Positions 49,471 through 57,782 of a stretch of DNA of 64,000 nt are shown in pieces. The notes below the pieces were generated by a model. The model made no database searches, was not told the origin of the DNA, and saw only the letters and a program-made list of their open reading frames with translations. Source of the stretch: Myxococcales bacterium (GTDB lineage: Bacteria; Myxococcota_A; Polyangia; Nannocystales; Nannocystaceae); contig JACKDW010000003.1 in NCBI GenBank assembly GCA_020633295.1, forward strand, positions 496,001-560,000, given 5' to 3'. Position 1 is the stretch's first letter; every line of letters starts with the position of its first letter. A program made the translations under genes and the position numbers.

Positions 49471-49980
49471 TCAGCTCGAGGCGCTGCAGGACGCGCCGCG
49501 CTGTCCGTCGACGAGCTGCTCGAGGCACGAGAGGGCGCGCTCGGTCGCCGCGTCGACTTGGAGACCGCAGGGGATCCAGCGCCCCTCGGGCGACTTGCCG
49601 GTCTCCGCGCGCGCTCGACGGTCGCTGCGGTGATCTTCGAACACCGCGCGGCCGATCGCCTCGCCGGCGCACGGCTGCGCGCGCTGGGTGAAGCGCGCGG
49701 CCGACAGCGTCGCGAGGAAGCGCCGCATCGCCGCGGGCGAGAGCCGACCGCGCGCGGGCGCCGAGCCGCTGTGCTCGCTGCGGCGCCAGCGACGATCCGC
49801 GAACAGCGAGATCGAGTAGGTGAACTCTCCGTCGCTCGCGGAGTAGCGAAACACGAGCGACGCGGGCGCGCGGCGCTCGTCGCTCGCGGTCGTCGGCTCG
49901 TGGACCTCCGGCGCGTCTTCGCAGCGGCCGAGCAGCGCGCTGAGCAGGACGAGCGCGCATCGAGTCAGGAGGAGCGCCAC
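49471..49980 (-). CDS. Small exported protein or lipoprotein
   Basis: 169 residues from GTG 49980. A short signal MALLLTRCALVLLSALLGRCED ends in a possible lipobox (LGRC). The mature protein has VFRYSASDGEFTYSISLFADRRWRRS and a C-terminal stretch with two Cys and ALSCLEQLVDGQRG. It does not match a family that could be recognised. A TAGATC element lies 7 nt upstream of the start. Confidence 0.5.
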   Translation of the reverse strand: MALLLTRCALVLLSALLGRCEDAPEVHEPTTASDERRAPASLVFRYSASDGEFTYSISLFADRRWRRSEHSGSAPARGRLSPAAMRRFLATLSAARFTQRAQPCAGEAIGRAVFEDHRSDRRARAETGKSPEGRWIPCGLQVDAATERALSCLEQLVDGQRGASCSASS

Positions 49981-50374
49981 CGCTCGAGATCTAGCAGAGG
50001 GGCGCGCGCTCGTGCGGTGAAACGAGCGTCAGCCGCCGCCCGAGGACCTGTAGGCCGAGGACCTTCACGCGCGCGCGGGTGTGGGAGTCGGTGCGGCGAA
50101 GCGCGCTCGAGTCACGCTGGGTAGGTCTGCGGTCACGCGACGCCCGGCGTAGCGGGCCCGCGCGACCTCGTAATTTTAACATGGTCTTCAGGACAATTTC
50201 GAAGCACGCTGTCTTCGTCACCTCCGGCGACGAGGCCGGATCCTTCATCGTCAGGCGAGCACGCGCCGGGTCGCGCCGGGACGCCGGAGCCAGCGAGGCC
50301 CGTGGCGGGCGCATCCCCGGTCGACGCTCGCGGCGCGCGGGGCCCGGCCTGCGCGTCGGCGAGCGGTGACGGGT
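49981..50374. other. Intergenic region without a supported gene
   Basis: 394 nt. AT-rich patches at about 50170-50215 (TAATTTTAAC and AATTTCGAAG) stand out. A 107-residue minus-strand frame (49991-50314) has Arg-rich composition and no recognised motif, so it was left out. Confidence 0.4.
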
Positions 50375-50824
50375 CTACGCGAGGGCCTCGTCGAGGAGCT
50401 CGAGGGCCAGGGGCCAGTTCTCCTGGTGGCCGGCGCGGGACTTCTCGGTGGGCAGCCCCGAGTGGGTCAAGCGCACCTGCGTGGCCTCGCCCTTCTCGAC
50501 GAGCTCGACGCGCAGCACGGTCTCAGCGCCGCCGGTGCCCTCGGCGGTCCCGTCGCCGGTCATCCACGTCATCTCGACAAGCCTGTTCTCGACCAACTCG
50601 AGAAAGCGACCATAGTGAGGATGCCGGCCCCACGCGTCGCGGTTGTAAAAGAAGTAGGGGCGACCGGGCTCGGGCACCATCACCACGGTTCCGCTCTGGG
50701 CGAACCAGAGGTCAAACCGCTCGGTCCACGCGGCGTACACACGCGCAGGGGGCGCGTGAATCGTGTACTCACAGGTGGCCCGCAGGGGGCGGCTTGAGAG
50801 ATCTGGGCGGGGTACAGCGATCAT
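50375..50824 (-). CDS. SRPBCC / AHSA1-like protein
   Basis: 149 residues. The family signature is EYTIHAPPARVYAAWTERFDLWFAQ at the start (beta1-helix), GRPYFFYNRDAWGRHPHYG in the middle and TQVRLTHSGLP followed by GHQENWPLALELLDEAL at the end, the AHSA1 pattern of Hsp90-activator and polyketide-cyclase-like proteins. Ligand unknown. Start ATG 50824 has CCAGGAG 7 nt upstream. No signal peptide. Confidence 0.85.
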   Translation of the reverse strand: MIAVPRPDLSSRPLRATCEYTIHAPPARVYAAWTERFDLWFAQSGTVVMVPEPGRPYFFYNRDAWGRHPHYGRFLELVENRLVEMTWMTGDGTAEGTGGAETVLRVELVEKGEATQVRLTHSGLPTEKSRAGHQENWPLALELLDEALA

Positions 50825-51206
50825 GGGGAGCTCCTGGGAGGTGCCCCAATTAGCACAGCGCAGGTCAACCCAGCGAGCGAAGCAGGTGGTCCTGCAAATC
50901 ACTCGTCGGCCCAACCGCTGCTTCCAATTCGACGAGTCAAGGCGCCGGTGCGCCTTCTCTCCGTATCAATACTACATCGCTTGGTACGCTCCGCGAGCTC
51001 GCGCATCGGCGGCAGCTCGGCTGGAGCGCTCGCCTCCTGCTGCCCGTCGCGCGACACCTCGTCGGTCGGCGAGCTCGATCGTCGGCGCTCAGCGGCCGGC
51101 GAAGAGAGCGCTGTCCCTATAGACACATCTCGTAAATTCGTCGGTGATCGAGGCCCGCGTGCACCGAACCTCAACCGTCGAAGCGGACACTAACGAGCGC
51201 CTGGAC
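50825..51206. other. Intergenic region, one small hairpin
   Basis: 382 nt. AAGGCGC and GCGCCTT form a perfect 7-bp stem with a CGGT loop at 50939-50956, but it is about 250 nt beyond the nearest stop codon. The frames here have no recognised motif. TATCAATACTAC at about 50965 is AT-rich and could be a promoter element. Confidence 0.35.
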
Positions 51207-51752
51207 CTAGTCGTACACGGTGTTGGCGTCGAGCCCCCAGCAGCAGCGGCCGTGCGTCGTGTTCGTCTCGGGGCCGCACACCGAGCGCAGCGAGAGCGGG
51301 GACTCGATGCCGTTGCCGGCGGCGAACTTGCACGCGAGCGCGGCGACCTCGTCCATGGTCAGCGTCGCGCAGTTCGGGACATCCGGGCAGAAGTAGTAGC
51401 AGCCCTCGTCCTCGACGGCCTTGAGCCCGCCCCGCAGCAGCGTCGCCTCGCTCTCGTCCTTGCACGCGGTCACCCGCGCGAAGCCCTCGGTACAGCGCTG
51501 CGGCTTCGGGAACGCGGCGTAGCAGTGGTGCTTCGTGACGTCCGCGCTGTCGTCGATCGCGTGGGGGTTACCGCTCGCCTCGCTCGCGGGCGCCGGCGGC
51601 GTCGCGGTCGCCGCGGGCGATGTCGGCTGCGGCTCGCCGCGGTCCGGCGCCGGGCTCGGCTGCTCGTCCGCGTTCTTGCAAGCGCCGGCGCCCGCAGCGA
51701 GCACGAGCGCGAAGGCGAGGGAGCCGGTGCGACGCCAGTTCACGATGTCCAT
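51207..51752 (-). CDS. Cys-rich lipoprotein
   Basis: 181 residues from ATG 51752. The signal MDIVNWRRTGSLAFALVLAAGAGACKNAD ends in a lipobox. A Pro/Ala/Thr/Ser spacer follows to about residue 70, then a compact domain with nine Cys (KHHCYAAF, QRCTEGF, TACKDES, GCYYFCPDVPNC, ACKFAAG, VCGPETN, RCCWGLDANTVYD). No family recognised. A TACAGT hexamer lies 8 nt before the ATG. Confidence 0.65.
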   Translation of the reverse strand: MDIVNWRRTGSLAFALVLAAGAGACKNADEQPSPAPDRGEPQPTSPAATATPPAPASEASGNPHAIDDSADVTKHHCYAAFPKPQRCTEGFARVTACKDESEATLLRGGLKAVEDEGCYYFCPDVPNCATLTMDEVAALACKFAAGNGIESPLSLRSVCGPETNTTHGRCCWGLDANTVYD

Positions 51753-51760
51753 GCCCGCGA

Positions 51761-51766
51761 ACTGTA
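51761..51766 (-). promoter_or_regulatory. TACAGT -10-like hexamer before the lipoprotein at 51752
   Basis: On the minus strand TACAGT ends 8 nt before ATG 51752. Confidence 0.35.
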
Positions 51767-51901
51767 CAACCTCGCTACGCCCTTTCCACGCGCGCGCTCC
51801 GGTGACTCGAGCGCGCGAACGCACCCGCGCGGGTCGCCGACGCGGCGCGCTCTCGGGCGCGGCGCGAGGGCCTCGATGATCGGTCGCGCGCGTCCGCGTG
51901 G

Positions 51902-53713
51902 CTACTGCGGGCGGGGGAACTCGAAGCGCAGCAGCGTGCCGACGCCGGCCTCGGACTCCACGGTGATCGTGCCGCCGAGCGACTTCGTCGCCTCGCAGAG
52001 CGCGGACACGCCGACGCCGCGTCCGGACAGCTCGGTCACGGAGGCGGCCGTCGAGCCGACGCACAGCGCACCGACGGGGTCGACTCTCGCGTCGACCCCG
52101 ACGCGCGCGGCGTTGCGCGTGACCTGGTCCCAGTTGATGCCGCGGCCGTCGTCGCGCACCGACACGACGAAGCGCCCGTGCTCCTGGCGCGCGCGCAGCC
52201 AGATCGACGCGCGCTCCGGCTTACCCGCCGCGACGCGCTCGTGGGGAGGCTCGATCCCGTGGTCGATCGCGTTGCGGACCGCGTGCACCAGCGCGCCCAG
52301 GAACGGGCGGAAGTCGCCAGGCGGCACGCGCTCGTGCGCGCCGTCCACGTGCACGTCGATCGCCTTGCCGACGCGCGCCGCGAGGCGGCTCGTCACGGCC
52401 GCGAGGCGGTCGAAGGTGTCGCCGACGCGGGGGCGTCGCCACGAGCGCGCGCGCTCGACGAGCGACGCCGCGACGCCGCCTTCGACGAGCTGCTCGACGA
52501 AGGCCTCGTGCTCCGCGTGGGACAGGCGCAGGCGCTCCTCGTCGCGGCCGAGGAAGGCGTCGAGTCGCAGTCGCTCGCGTCGCCACGCGCCCGCGAGCGC
52601 GCGCAGCTCGGCGTCGGTCAGCGTGCCCAGCTCGGCGCGCTCCTCCGTCGCGTGCACCCGCCGCGCGAACGAGTCGAAGCCGTACAGCGCGGCGTTCCCC
52701 TTCAGGGTGTGCAGCGCGCGGAGCGTCGCGCGCCCGTCCTCGCGCGTCAGCGAGCGAAGCAGCCGCGCGGTCTCCTCGAGGAAGTCGTGAAATCCACCTG
52801 GACTTCGAGCCAGATGCCGGAGGATCGCCGGCAGCTCGCGCGCGCGTCGCTCGGCCTGCTGCGCGCTGACGCGTGCGGTCACGTCCTGCACGAGCAGGAG
52901 CACGCCCGCGTAGCGCCCGCTCTCGAAGACCGGCCGGTACTCCAGCTCGAAGCTCCGATCGTCGCGCGTGATCGTCCGCGGGAGCTGGTCGGCGGCGACA
53001 TCGAAGGGCAGCGCGCCGTCGAAGAGCTGCTCGAAGCCGAGCTGGAGCGTGAGCGCGAGCTCGCCGTCCTCGCCCGCGATGTACGTCCAGATCCTGTCGA
53101 ACGCCTCGCTGGACCCGAACCACTCGAGGATCGCGCGCGAGCGCGTGCCGACGAGCGCGCCCTGGAGGTCGCAGACCAGCAGGCCCTCCTGCATGCTGTC
53201 GAGGATCAGCTGGATCGCCTGCTCGCGCGTGACCGCCGAGCGCATCTCTCGCTCGACGAGCTCCTCGAGCTGGGCGTAGGTCGAGGCGTTGCGCAGCGCG
53301 GCCGCCATGTGCGGGATCACGGCGCGCACCCTCGCGGGCGCGGGCGCGTCGTCGCGGCTGTCGTCGCGGCTGTCGTCGCGGCTGTCGTCGCGGCTGTCGC
53401 CGCGGCTGTCGTCAATCGCGTCGTCGTAACGAAGGTGCAGGCGCGCCGCGACGCCGAACTCGTCCTCGATCGTGAGCGCGCGCCAGGGGCCGCCGCGGGG
53501 GAGCGCGTCGATCGAGCGCGTCGCGGGCCCCGCGTCGCCGCGCGTCGCCAGCACGCGCGGGGTGAGCTCGCCGTCGTCTTTGGGGATCGAGACGACCGCC
53601 GCGCGGGCGCCCGACAGCGTGACCCCGAGCCGCGCGATCTCGGCGCAGAGCTCGTCGAAGCCCTGCACGCGGCCGAGCGCCGCGGCGGCCGCGAGCAGCT
53701 CGCGCGCGCTCAC
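51902..53713 (-). CDS. CheA-like histidine kinase with GAF-PAS input, Hpt and HATPase but no CheW domain
   Basis: 603 residues from GTG 53713, which overlaps the upstream stop by 4 nt. Input: an N-terminal GAF-like domain (about 20-170; GRVQGFDELCAEIARLG) interrupted by DDSR repeats, then a PAS (about 185-300; DSMQEGLLVCDLQGAL). The Hpt-like helix carries ALHTLKGNAALYGF, where His is the phosphorylated residue. The CheA-type ATPase has ALVHAVRNAIDHGIEPP (N-box), VRDDGRGINW (G1), GRGVGVSALCEA and GGTITVESEAGVGT. The sequence ends there; no P5/CheW domain is present, and it is not next to a receptor or CheY. It forms an operon with two uncharacterised proteins. Confidence 0.85.
   Translation of the reverse strand: MSARELLAAAAALGRVQGFDELCAEIARLGVTLSGARAAVVSIPKDDGELTPRVLATRGDAGPATRSIDALPRGGPWRALTIEDEFGVAARLHLRYDDAIDDSRGDSRDDSRDDSRDDSRDDAPAPARVRAVIPHMAAALRNASTYAQLEELVEREMRSAVTREQAIQLILDSMQEGLLVCDLQGALVGTRSRAILEWFGSSEAFDRIWTYIAGEDGELALTLQLGFEQLFDGALPFDVAADQLPRTITRDDRSFELEYRPVFESGRYAGVLLLVQDVTARVSAQQAERRARELPAILRHLARSPGGFHDFLEETARLLRSLTREDGRATLRALHTLKGNAALYGFDSFARRVHATEERAELGTLTDAELRALAGAWRRERLRLDAFLGRDEERLRLSHAEHEAFVEQLVEGGVAASLVERARSWRRPRVGDTFDRLAAVTSRLAARVGKAIDVHVDGAHERVPPGDFRPFLGALVHAVRNAIDHGIEPPHERVAAGKPERASIWLRARQEHGRFVVSVRDDGRGINWDQVTRNAARVGVDARVDPVGALCVGSTAASVTELSGRGVGVSALCEATKSLGGTITVESEAGVGTLLRFEFPRPQ
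53348..53413 (-). repeat. 12-bp coding repeat (DDSR), about 5.5 copies
   Basis: GTCGTCGCGGCT on the plus strand repeats five times and a half, with one variant (GTCGCCGCGGCT). It encodes a DDSR array within the GAF-like region and keeps frame. Confidence 0.85.
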
Positions 53714-54042
53714 GCGGCTCCTTGGGCGTCCGCGAGCCACTCATGAAGCTGACCTTCGAACCACGCGCGATCGGCCGCGCGGTCGTCCGGCGAGGTCGTG
53801 GTGCGGTGGATGAACGAGAGCTCGCCGTCGGCGATGTTGAGGCGCAGCTCAAAGCGGAATTGCCAGATGAGCCGCGTCACCTCGCGCTGGCCCCAGCGCT
53901 CGACGCCGTGCACCAGCGCGGCGCGCGTCCGCAGGCGCCGCGCGAGCGCGGCCTGATCGACGTCCGGCGCGAACGAGTAGATCCAGTGCAGGCCGCGTTG
54001 GCAGCGCTTGTTCACGCGAGCCCGGAAGCGGGCGGTCGTCAT
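53710..54042 (-). CDS. Hypothetical protein, 110 residues, between V4R-like protein and CheA-like kinase
   Basis: The protein starts MTTARFRARVNKRCQRG and has a mixed composition with LARRLRTRAALVHGVERWGQREVTRLIWQFRFELRLN split over helices and strands. No motif was recognised. Both ends overlap neighbours by 4 nt (ATGA and GTGA), which supports translation as part of the kinase operon. It may be a small partner or adaptor. Confidence 0.6.
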   Translation of the reverse strand: MTTARFRARVNKRCQRGLHWIYSFAPDVDQAALARRLRTRAALVHGVERWGQREVTRLIWQFRFELRLNIADGELSFIHRTTTSPDDRAADRAWFEGQLHEWLADAQGAA

Positions 54043-55271
54043 CGCGCGACCACGATCTCGGTGAACTCGTCTCCGCGGGCCATGCTCCGGGTCGTGGTGG
54101 CCCTGAACGCGTCGGCGGATTCGAAGATGCGCACGTAGAAATCACGATCGAGCTCGGGCTGCTCGTGGATGTCGCCGACCCGGATCAGGTTCATGATGCC
54201 GACCGCGCCGCCCGTCGCCAGGAAGCTGACGGGCCGCGCGGCGCGGCCGTACATGCCCACGTAGCCGCAGCTCTCGTAGTCGTCCCAGATCCGCAGCACG
54301 AGGCGGTCCGGCGCGAGCGCGTGCACGCGCCACACGCCCCATCCGAACGCGTTGACGATCGCGACGATGCCGCAGACCCAGTCCTCCCATCGCTCGCACT
54401 GCGGGCGCACGACCGCGTCCCACTCGGGGCTGACCATGATGCCGCCGAAGGTGTGAAAGGCGCAGCGGTAGCCGGCCTCGACGAGCAGCGACTCGGCGGC
54501 CTCCTCGAGCCCCGACCCGGCCATGCGGCGGAGGAACTCGAACGAGACGCGGTTGTAGAAGTTGGCGAAGTGGCGCGTCAGCATCACGCCGAAGCGCGGG
54601 ATCAGGCCCTCCTCGTTGCCCGAGAAGTTCAGCGTCGCCAGCGACGCGAGCACGCCGGCCTCGTCGACGCGCGTGTCCGCGAAGGGCGGCGGGACCGTGG
54701 CGTCCTCGCGATGCGCGCCTTGCCCGGGCGAGCGAAACAGCGGCGTCTCGCGACGGCGGAGGCGGACGCGCCCCACCGGCGCGCCCATCGACTGACACGC
54801 CTCGAGCTGCCCGACCAGCGCGTCGCCGGGGAGCCCGTGGATCACGGCGGCCGCGGCTGCGGCGTAGCCGGCGTCGAAGTAGCTCTGCGGCCGCGCGAAC
54901 GGGGCGCCCGCCGCCGCGCGCAGGCACGTGCCGTAGTGCGAGACGGGCACGCGCGCGAGGCCCCCGTCGGCGCGCACCTCGTCGAGCGTGATGCGTCCGA
55001 AGCCGAGCTCCGAGAAGGTGTCGCTGGCGAGCGCGCGCCGGGCCTCGGGCGTGTCCGCGTGGACACGCGCCGCCGCCGTCGTGAGCAGCGCGTAGGCCGA
55101 GGACGCGCCCGCGTCGCGGATGACCGCCTCCATGCCCAGCGACTCGTCGAGCAGCAGCGTCTTCTGCAGGAAGTAGTTGTAGAAGTTGCAGTGAAAGACG
55201 AGCGGCTCGCCGCCCATCATCGTCCTCCCGTGGGGCGCCTGCGTGACGGCGGCGAGCGTCCGGTCTCTCAT
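54039..55271 (-). CDS. Two-lobed V4R-like small-molecule-binding protein (tentative)
   Basis: 410 residues from ATG 55271 with GAGGAG 6 nt upstream. It appears to contain two related lobes. The first (about 20-170) has FHCNFYNYFLQKTLLLDE, ELGFGRITLDEVRADGGLA and QLEACQSMGAP. The second (about 225-390) has RHFANFYNRVSFEFLRRM, NAFGWGVWRVHALAPDRLVLRIWDDYES in pieces and VSFLATGGAVGIMN. The pattern of a helical start, GFG/GWG strand and a Cys-containing strand resembles the V4R (4-vinyl reductase) fold, but this is tentative. As first full gene of the kinase operon, it might bind the signal sensed. Confidence 0.6.
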   Translation of the reverse strand: MRDRTLAAVTQAPHGRTMMGGEPLVFHCNFYNYFLQKTLLLDESLGMEAVIRDAGASSAYALLTTAAARVHADTPEARRALASDTFSELGFGRITLDEVRADGGLARVPVSHYGTCLRAAAGAPFARPQSYFDAGYAAAAAAVIHGLPGDALVGQLEACQSMGAPVGRVRLRRRETPLFRSPGQGAHREDATVPPPFADTRVDEAGVLASLATLNFSGNEEGLIPRFGVMLTRHFANFYNRVSFEFLRRMAGSGLEEAAESLLVEAGYRCAFHTFGGIMVSPEWDAVVRPQCERWEDWVCGIVAIVNAFGWGVWRVHALAPDRLVLRIWDDYESCGYVGMYGRAARPVSFLATGGAVGIMNLIRVGDIHEQPELDRDFYVRIFESADAFRATTTRSMARGDEFTEIVVAR

Positions 55272-55289
55272 CAGCTTCTCCTCAGCCTC

Positions 55290-55325
55290 TCAGCCTCTTC
55301 TCAGCTCTTCTCAGCTCTTCTCAGC
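55290..55325 (-). repeat. Imperfect 10-11-bp tandem repeat in the leader of the V4R-like gene
   Basis: The plus-strand unit TCAGCTCTTC occurs at 55301-55310 and 55311-55320 with diverged copies on both sides. On the minus strand it gives GAAGAGCTGA repeats, purine-rich copies close to the ribosome-binding site at 55271. Confidence 0.7.
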
Positions 55326-55548
55326 CTCTTCGGACCTCGACGAGCGCCTGGCGCAGGCGCGTCTCGAGCGCGGGCTCGACGTGCTCGTCCACGCGCATCG
55401 TCAGGAGCGTCGGTAAGCGCAGCCGGACCGCGACGCGCGTGAGCTCGACACGACCCATGTTCCCGGGGAACAGCTCCGAGAGCGTCACGCGGACGCCTCC
55501 TGGACGCCGCTGGGGCGGCGCGTCGCTCGCTGGCCCGGCGGCGTTCAC
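55321..55548 (-). CDS. Possible small protein, 75 residues
   Basis: The frame starts at GTG 55548 and ends within the repeats upstream of the V4R-like gene. It has VRVTLSELFPGNMGRVELTRVAV and RVDEHVEPALETRLRQALVE, with high GC third positions. No family recognised and no clear ribosome-binding site, so it is only a candidate. If real, it is the first gene of the CheA-like operon. A 12-bp palindrome-like element (CTGTA-TT-TACAG) lies 130 nt upstream at 55680-55691. Confidence 0.4.
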   Translation of the reverse strand: MNAAGPASDAPPQRRPGGVRVTLSELFPGNMGRVELTRVAVRLRLPTLLTMRVDEHVEPALETRLRQALVEVRRG

Positions 55549-55728
55549 GGTGGGGCCGACCCTAGCACGGCGGCGCGCGGTTGGCTCCTGTTTTAACGGT
55601 CAGCTCACGCTCGCGCGCCTCGCCGGCGCGCGGCGGCGAGCGGGCCGGCCGCGCGTGTTGTGTGCGTGTCTTTCTAACCCTGTATTTACAGACATGTACA
55701 AACGCGCGCGTCGTCGCGGGCCCGCGCG

Positions 55729-57558
55729 CTACTCGCGGAGCGACCAGCAGCGGTTGCTCCCGGGGTCGTCGTGCTCGCGGCGCGTGATGAACGAGCGCGC
55801 CGAGGCGCCGCCCGCCGGGCCCGCGCCGCACGTCCACAGCCCCGCGTCGTCGACGGCGCCTGAGCCCTGGTCGGTCCAGGTCTGCGTCGGCTCTCCCTGG
55901 ACCACGAGGCTGCGGTGCACGCAGCGGATCAGCTCGAGCGGCGGCGGCGCGGCGCGGACCTGCTGCGCGACCGTGCCCAGGCACACGTAGCCGGGCGGCG
56001 GGATCGGGTTCCACAGCCCGACCTCGTGCAGCCCGCCGCCGCCCTCGTCGTTCCAGATCTGCTCGTAGCCCAGCGGGGGCCGCAGCGCGTCGTCGTCGCC
56101 CGCGACCGCGAGCGCGGCGAAGGCCGGCGCGTCGTAGCTCGCGTGCGCCACGTCGCCGAGCAGCGCGTAGCCGGGCGGGATCACGGGTCGCCAGATCGAG
56201 ACGTCGTCGAGCGCGCCGCTGCCCTCGTCGTCGTAGCGCCACTCGTACTCGGCGACCTCGATCACGTCGACGGGCGCGACCGGGGCGGGCGGCGCGACGT
56301 CATCGGGGCGGAGCAGCTCATCGATCGCCGGGCGGCCGATCCACTCGCCGTCCGGCGCGACCTGCAAGAGCGCCGTGACCGTCGGCGCGAGGTCCCAGAT
56401 TCGCACCTCGCGCGTGATCGTGTAGGGCGCGAGCTGGGGGGCGCGCGCGACGAAGGGGATCGGGCGCTCGAGCGAGGTGTCGTCGCCGTGCGAGAAGAAG
56501 TCGCCGCCGTGGTCGGCGCTGACGAGCACGGCGCTGTAGGGGAGCATGTCGAGCTCGTCGAGCGCGGCGAGCAGCTGGCCGAGGATCGCGTCGGCGCTCT
56601 CGACCGCGGCGACGTACTCGGGCGAGCCCCACGTGAAGAAGTGGCCGGCGTGGTCGACGTGGTCGAGGTGAATGAACAGCAGCTCGGGCCGCGTCGCCGC
56701 CATCCACGTCAGCGCGGCGGCGATCGTCTCGTGCTCGTCGCCGGGGTGCTCCATGACGTCGGCGACGCCGGGCTCGACGAGCGCCCCGAAGCCCTCCCAG
56801 TCGTGGAAGACGCCGATGCGCGCGTCGGGGCGCCGCGCGCGGACGACCGCGAACATCGTCGGGGGCGGCTGCGAGTCGCCGGGCTTCCAGCCGTTGGACT
56901 TCACGCCGTGTCGGTCCGGGCTCACCCCGGAGATCATCGACATCCAGTTGGGCGCGCTCATCGTCGGCAGCGCGTTCTGCATGGTGAGCGTCGACGCGGC
57001 GTCCGCCATGAGCTGGTCGAGCACCGGCGTGGCGATGCTCGGCACGTAGGCGCCGCCGAGGCCGTCGATCCCGAGCACGATGACGTGGCGGATCTCGGTC
57101 ACGCAGCGGACCTCGATGTCGCTTATGTCGGCGCCGGCGACCGTGCCGACGCCGCCCGTGACGTCGCAGCGCTGCGTAGGACCCTCCGGCTGCGTCGCCA
57201 CGATGACCTCGTAGCTCGCGTCGTCCAAGAGCGGCGCCGGGAAGGTGAACGCGCCGTCCTCGGCGAGCGCGAGCGGCTCCCCGCCGTTGTTGGTGAGCGT
57301 GAGCCCGGCGCCCTGGAGCCCGATGAGCTGACCGCCCACGGCGCGCAGCGCCGCGCCGGTGTCCTCGCCGCCCTCGCTCGCGTCCGCGCCCTCCGTCGTC
57401 GCGCTCGCGGACGTCGTGGCGCTGGCGCTCGTGGAGTTCGTGGTCGCGTCGGTGTCGTCGAGCGTCGCGGCGGAGCTCGACCCGCAGGCGCACAGCGTCG
57501 CGGCGAGCGAGAGGCTCAAGAGGCCGTCGGGCCAGGGTGAACGTGTGACGGCGCGCAT
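55729..57558 (-). CDS. Type I phosphodiesterase/alkaline-phosphatase-superfamily lipoprotein with C-terminal Vps62-like module
   Basis: 609 residues. A signal ends LAATLCACGSSS (lipobox), followed by a Thr/Ser/Ala spacer and a small carboxypeptidase-regulatory-like sandwich (LQGAGLTLTNNGG). The catalytic domain (about 155-410) has VIVLGIDGLGGAYVPS (metal Asp), MSAPNWMSMISGVSPDRHG (nucleophile region), FIHLDHVDHAGHF (metal Asp/His) and VSADHGGDFFSHG (Asp/His), the hallmarks of the nucleotide pyrophosphatase/phosphodiesterase type. The C-terminal region (about 430-560) repeats DEGSGALDDVSIWRPVIPPGY and DEGGGGLHEVGLWNPIPPPGY, resembling the DUF946/Vps62 family of eukaryotic proteins (recollection). 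The combination is unusual. Cell-surface location is likely. Confidence 0.8.
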   Translation of the reverse strand: MRAVTRSPWPDGLLSLSLAATLCACGSSSAATLDDTDATTNSTSASATTSASATTEGADASEGGEDTGAALRAVGGQLIGLQGAGLTLTNNGGEPLALAEDGAFTFPAPLLDDASYEVIVATQPEGPTQRCDVTGGVGTVAGADISDIEVRCVTEIRHVIVLGIDGLGGAYVPSIATPVLDQLMADAASTLTMQNALPTMSAPNWMSMISGVSPDRHGVKSNGWKPGDSQPPPTMFAVVRARRPDARIGVFHDWEGFGALVEPGVADVMEHPGDEHETIAAALTWMAATRPELLFIHLDHVDHAGHFFTWGSPEYVAAVESADAILGQLLAALDELDMLPYSAVLVSADHGGDFFSHGDDTSLERPIPFVARAPQLAPYTITREVRIWDLAPTVTALLQVAPDGEWIGRPAIDELLRPDDVAPPAPVAPVDVIEVAEYEWRYDDEGSGALDDVSIWRPVIPPGYALLGDVAHASYDAPAFAALAVAGDDDALRPPLGYEQIWNDEGGGGLHEVGLWNPIPPPGYVCLGTVAQQVRAAPPPLELIRCVHRSLVVQGEPTQTWTDQGSGAVDDAGLWTCGAGPAGGASARSFITRREHDDPGSNRCWSLRE

Positions 57559-57782
57559 CCTCGACACGGTCGCATAGACGTGACGCGCCCGTAAGCCTCG
57601 GCGGTCGGGACGCGCGCGGGGCGAGCAGGGCGACGCCGCCGCCTTCAAAGGAACGAGGGATCCACGGCCGCGGCTTGCTCGCGCGACGACCGAGCGAAGG
57701 CCGACGTCCACGCGTCGCCCTGTCAGCGCACGGCGTCCTGCGTCGCCGGGCCGCGGGGCCGCTCCCGCGCGAGGGCTCGTGG

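Noticed and set aside
49991..50314. 107-residue minus-strand frame
   Set aside because: Arg-rich, no motif, no ribosome-binding site; frames of this length are common by chance in this composition.
50939..50956. 7-bp hairpin with CGGT loop as a terminator
   Set aside because: It lies about 250 nt from the nearest stop codon and lacks a clear T-tract.
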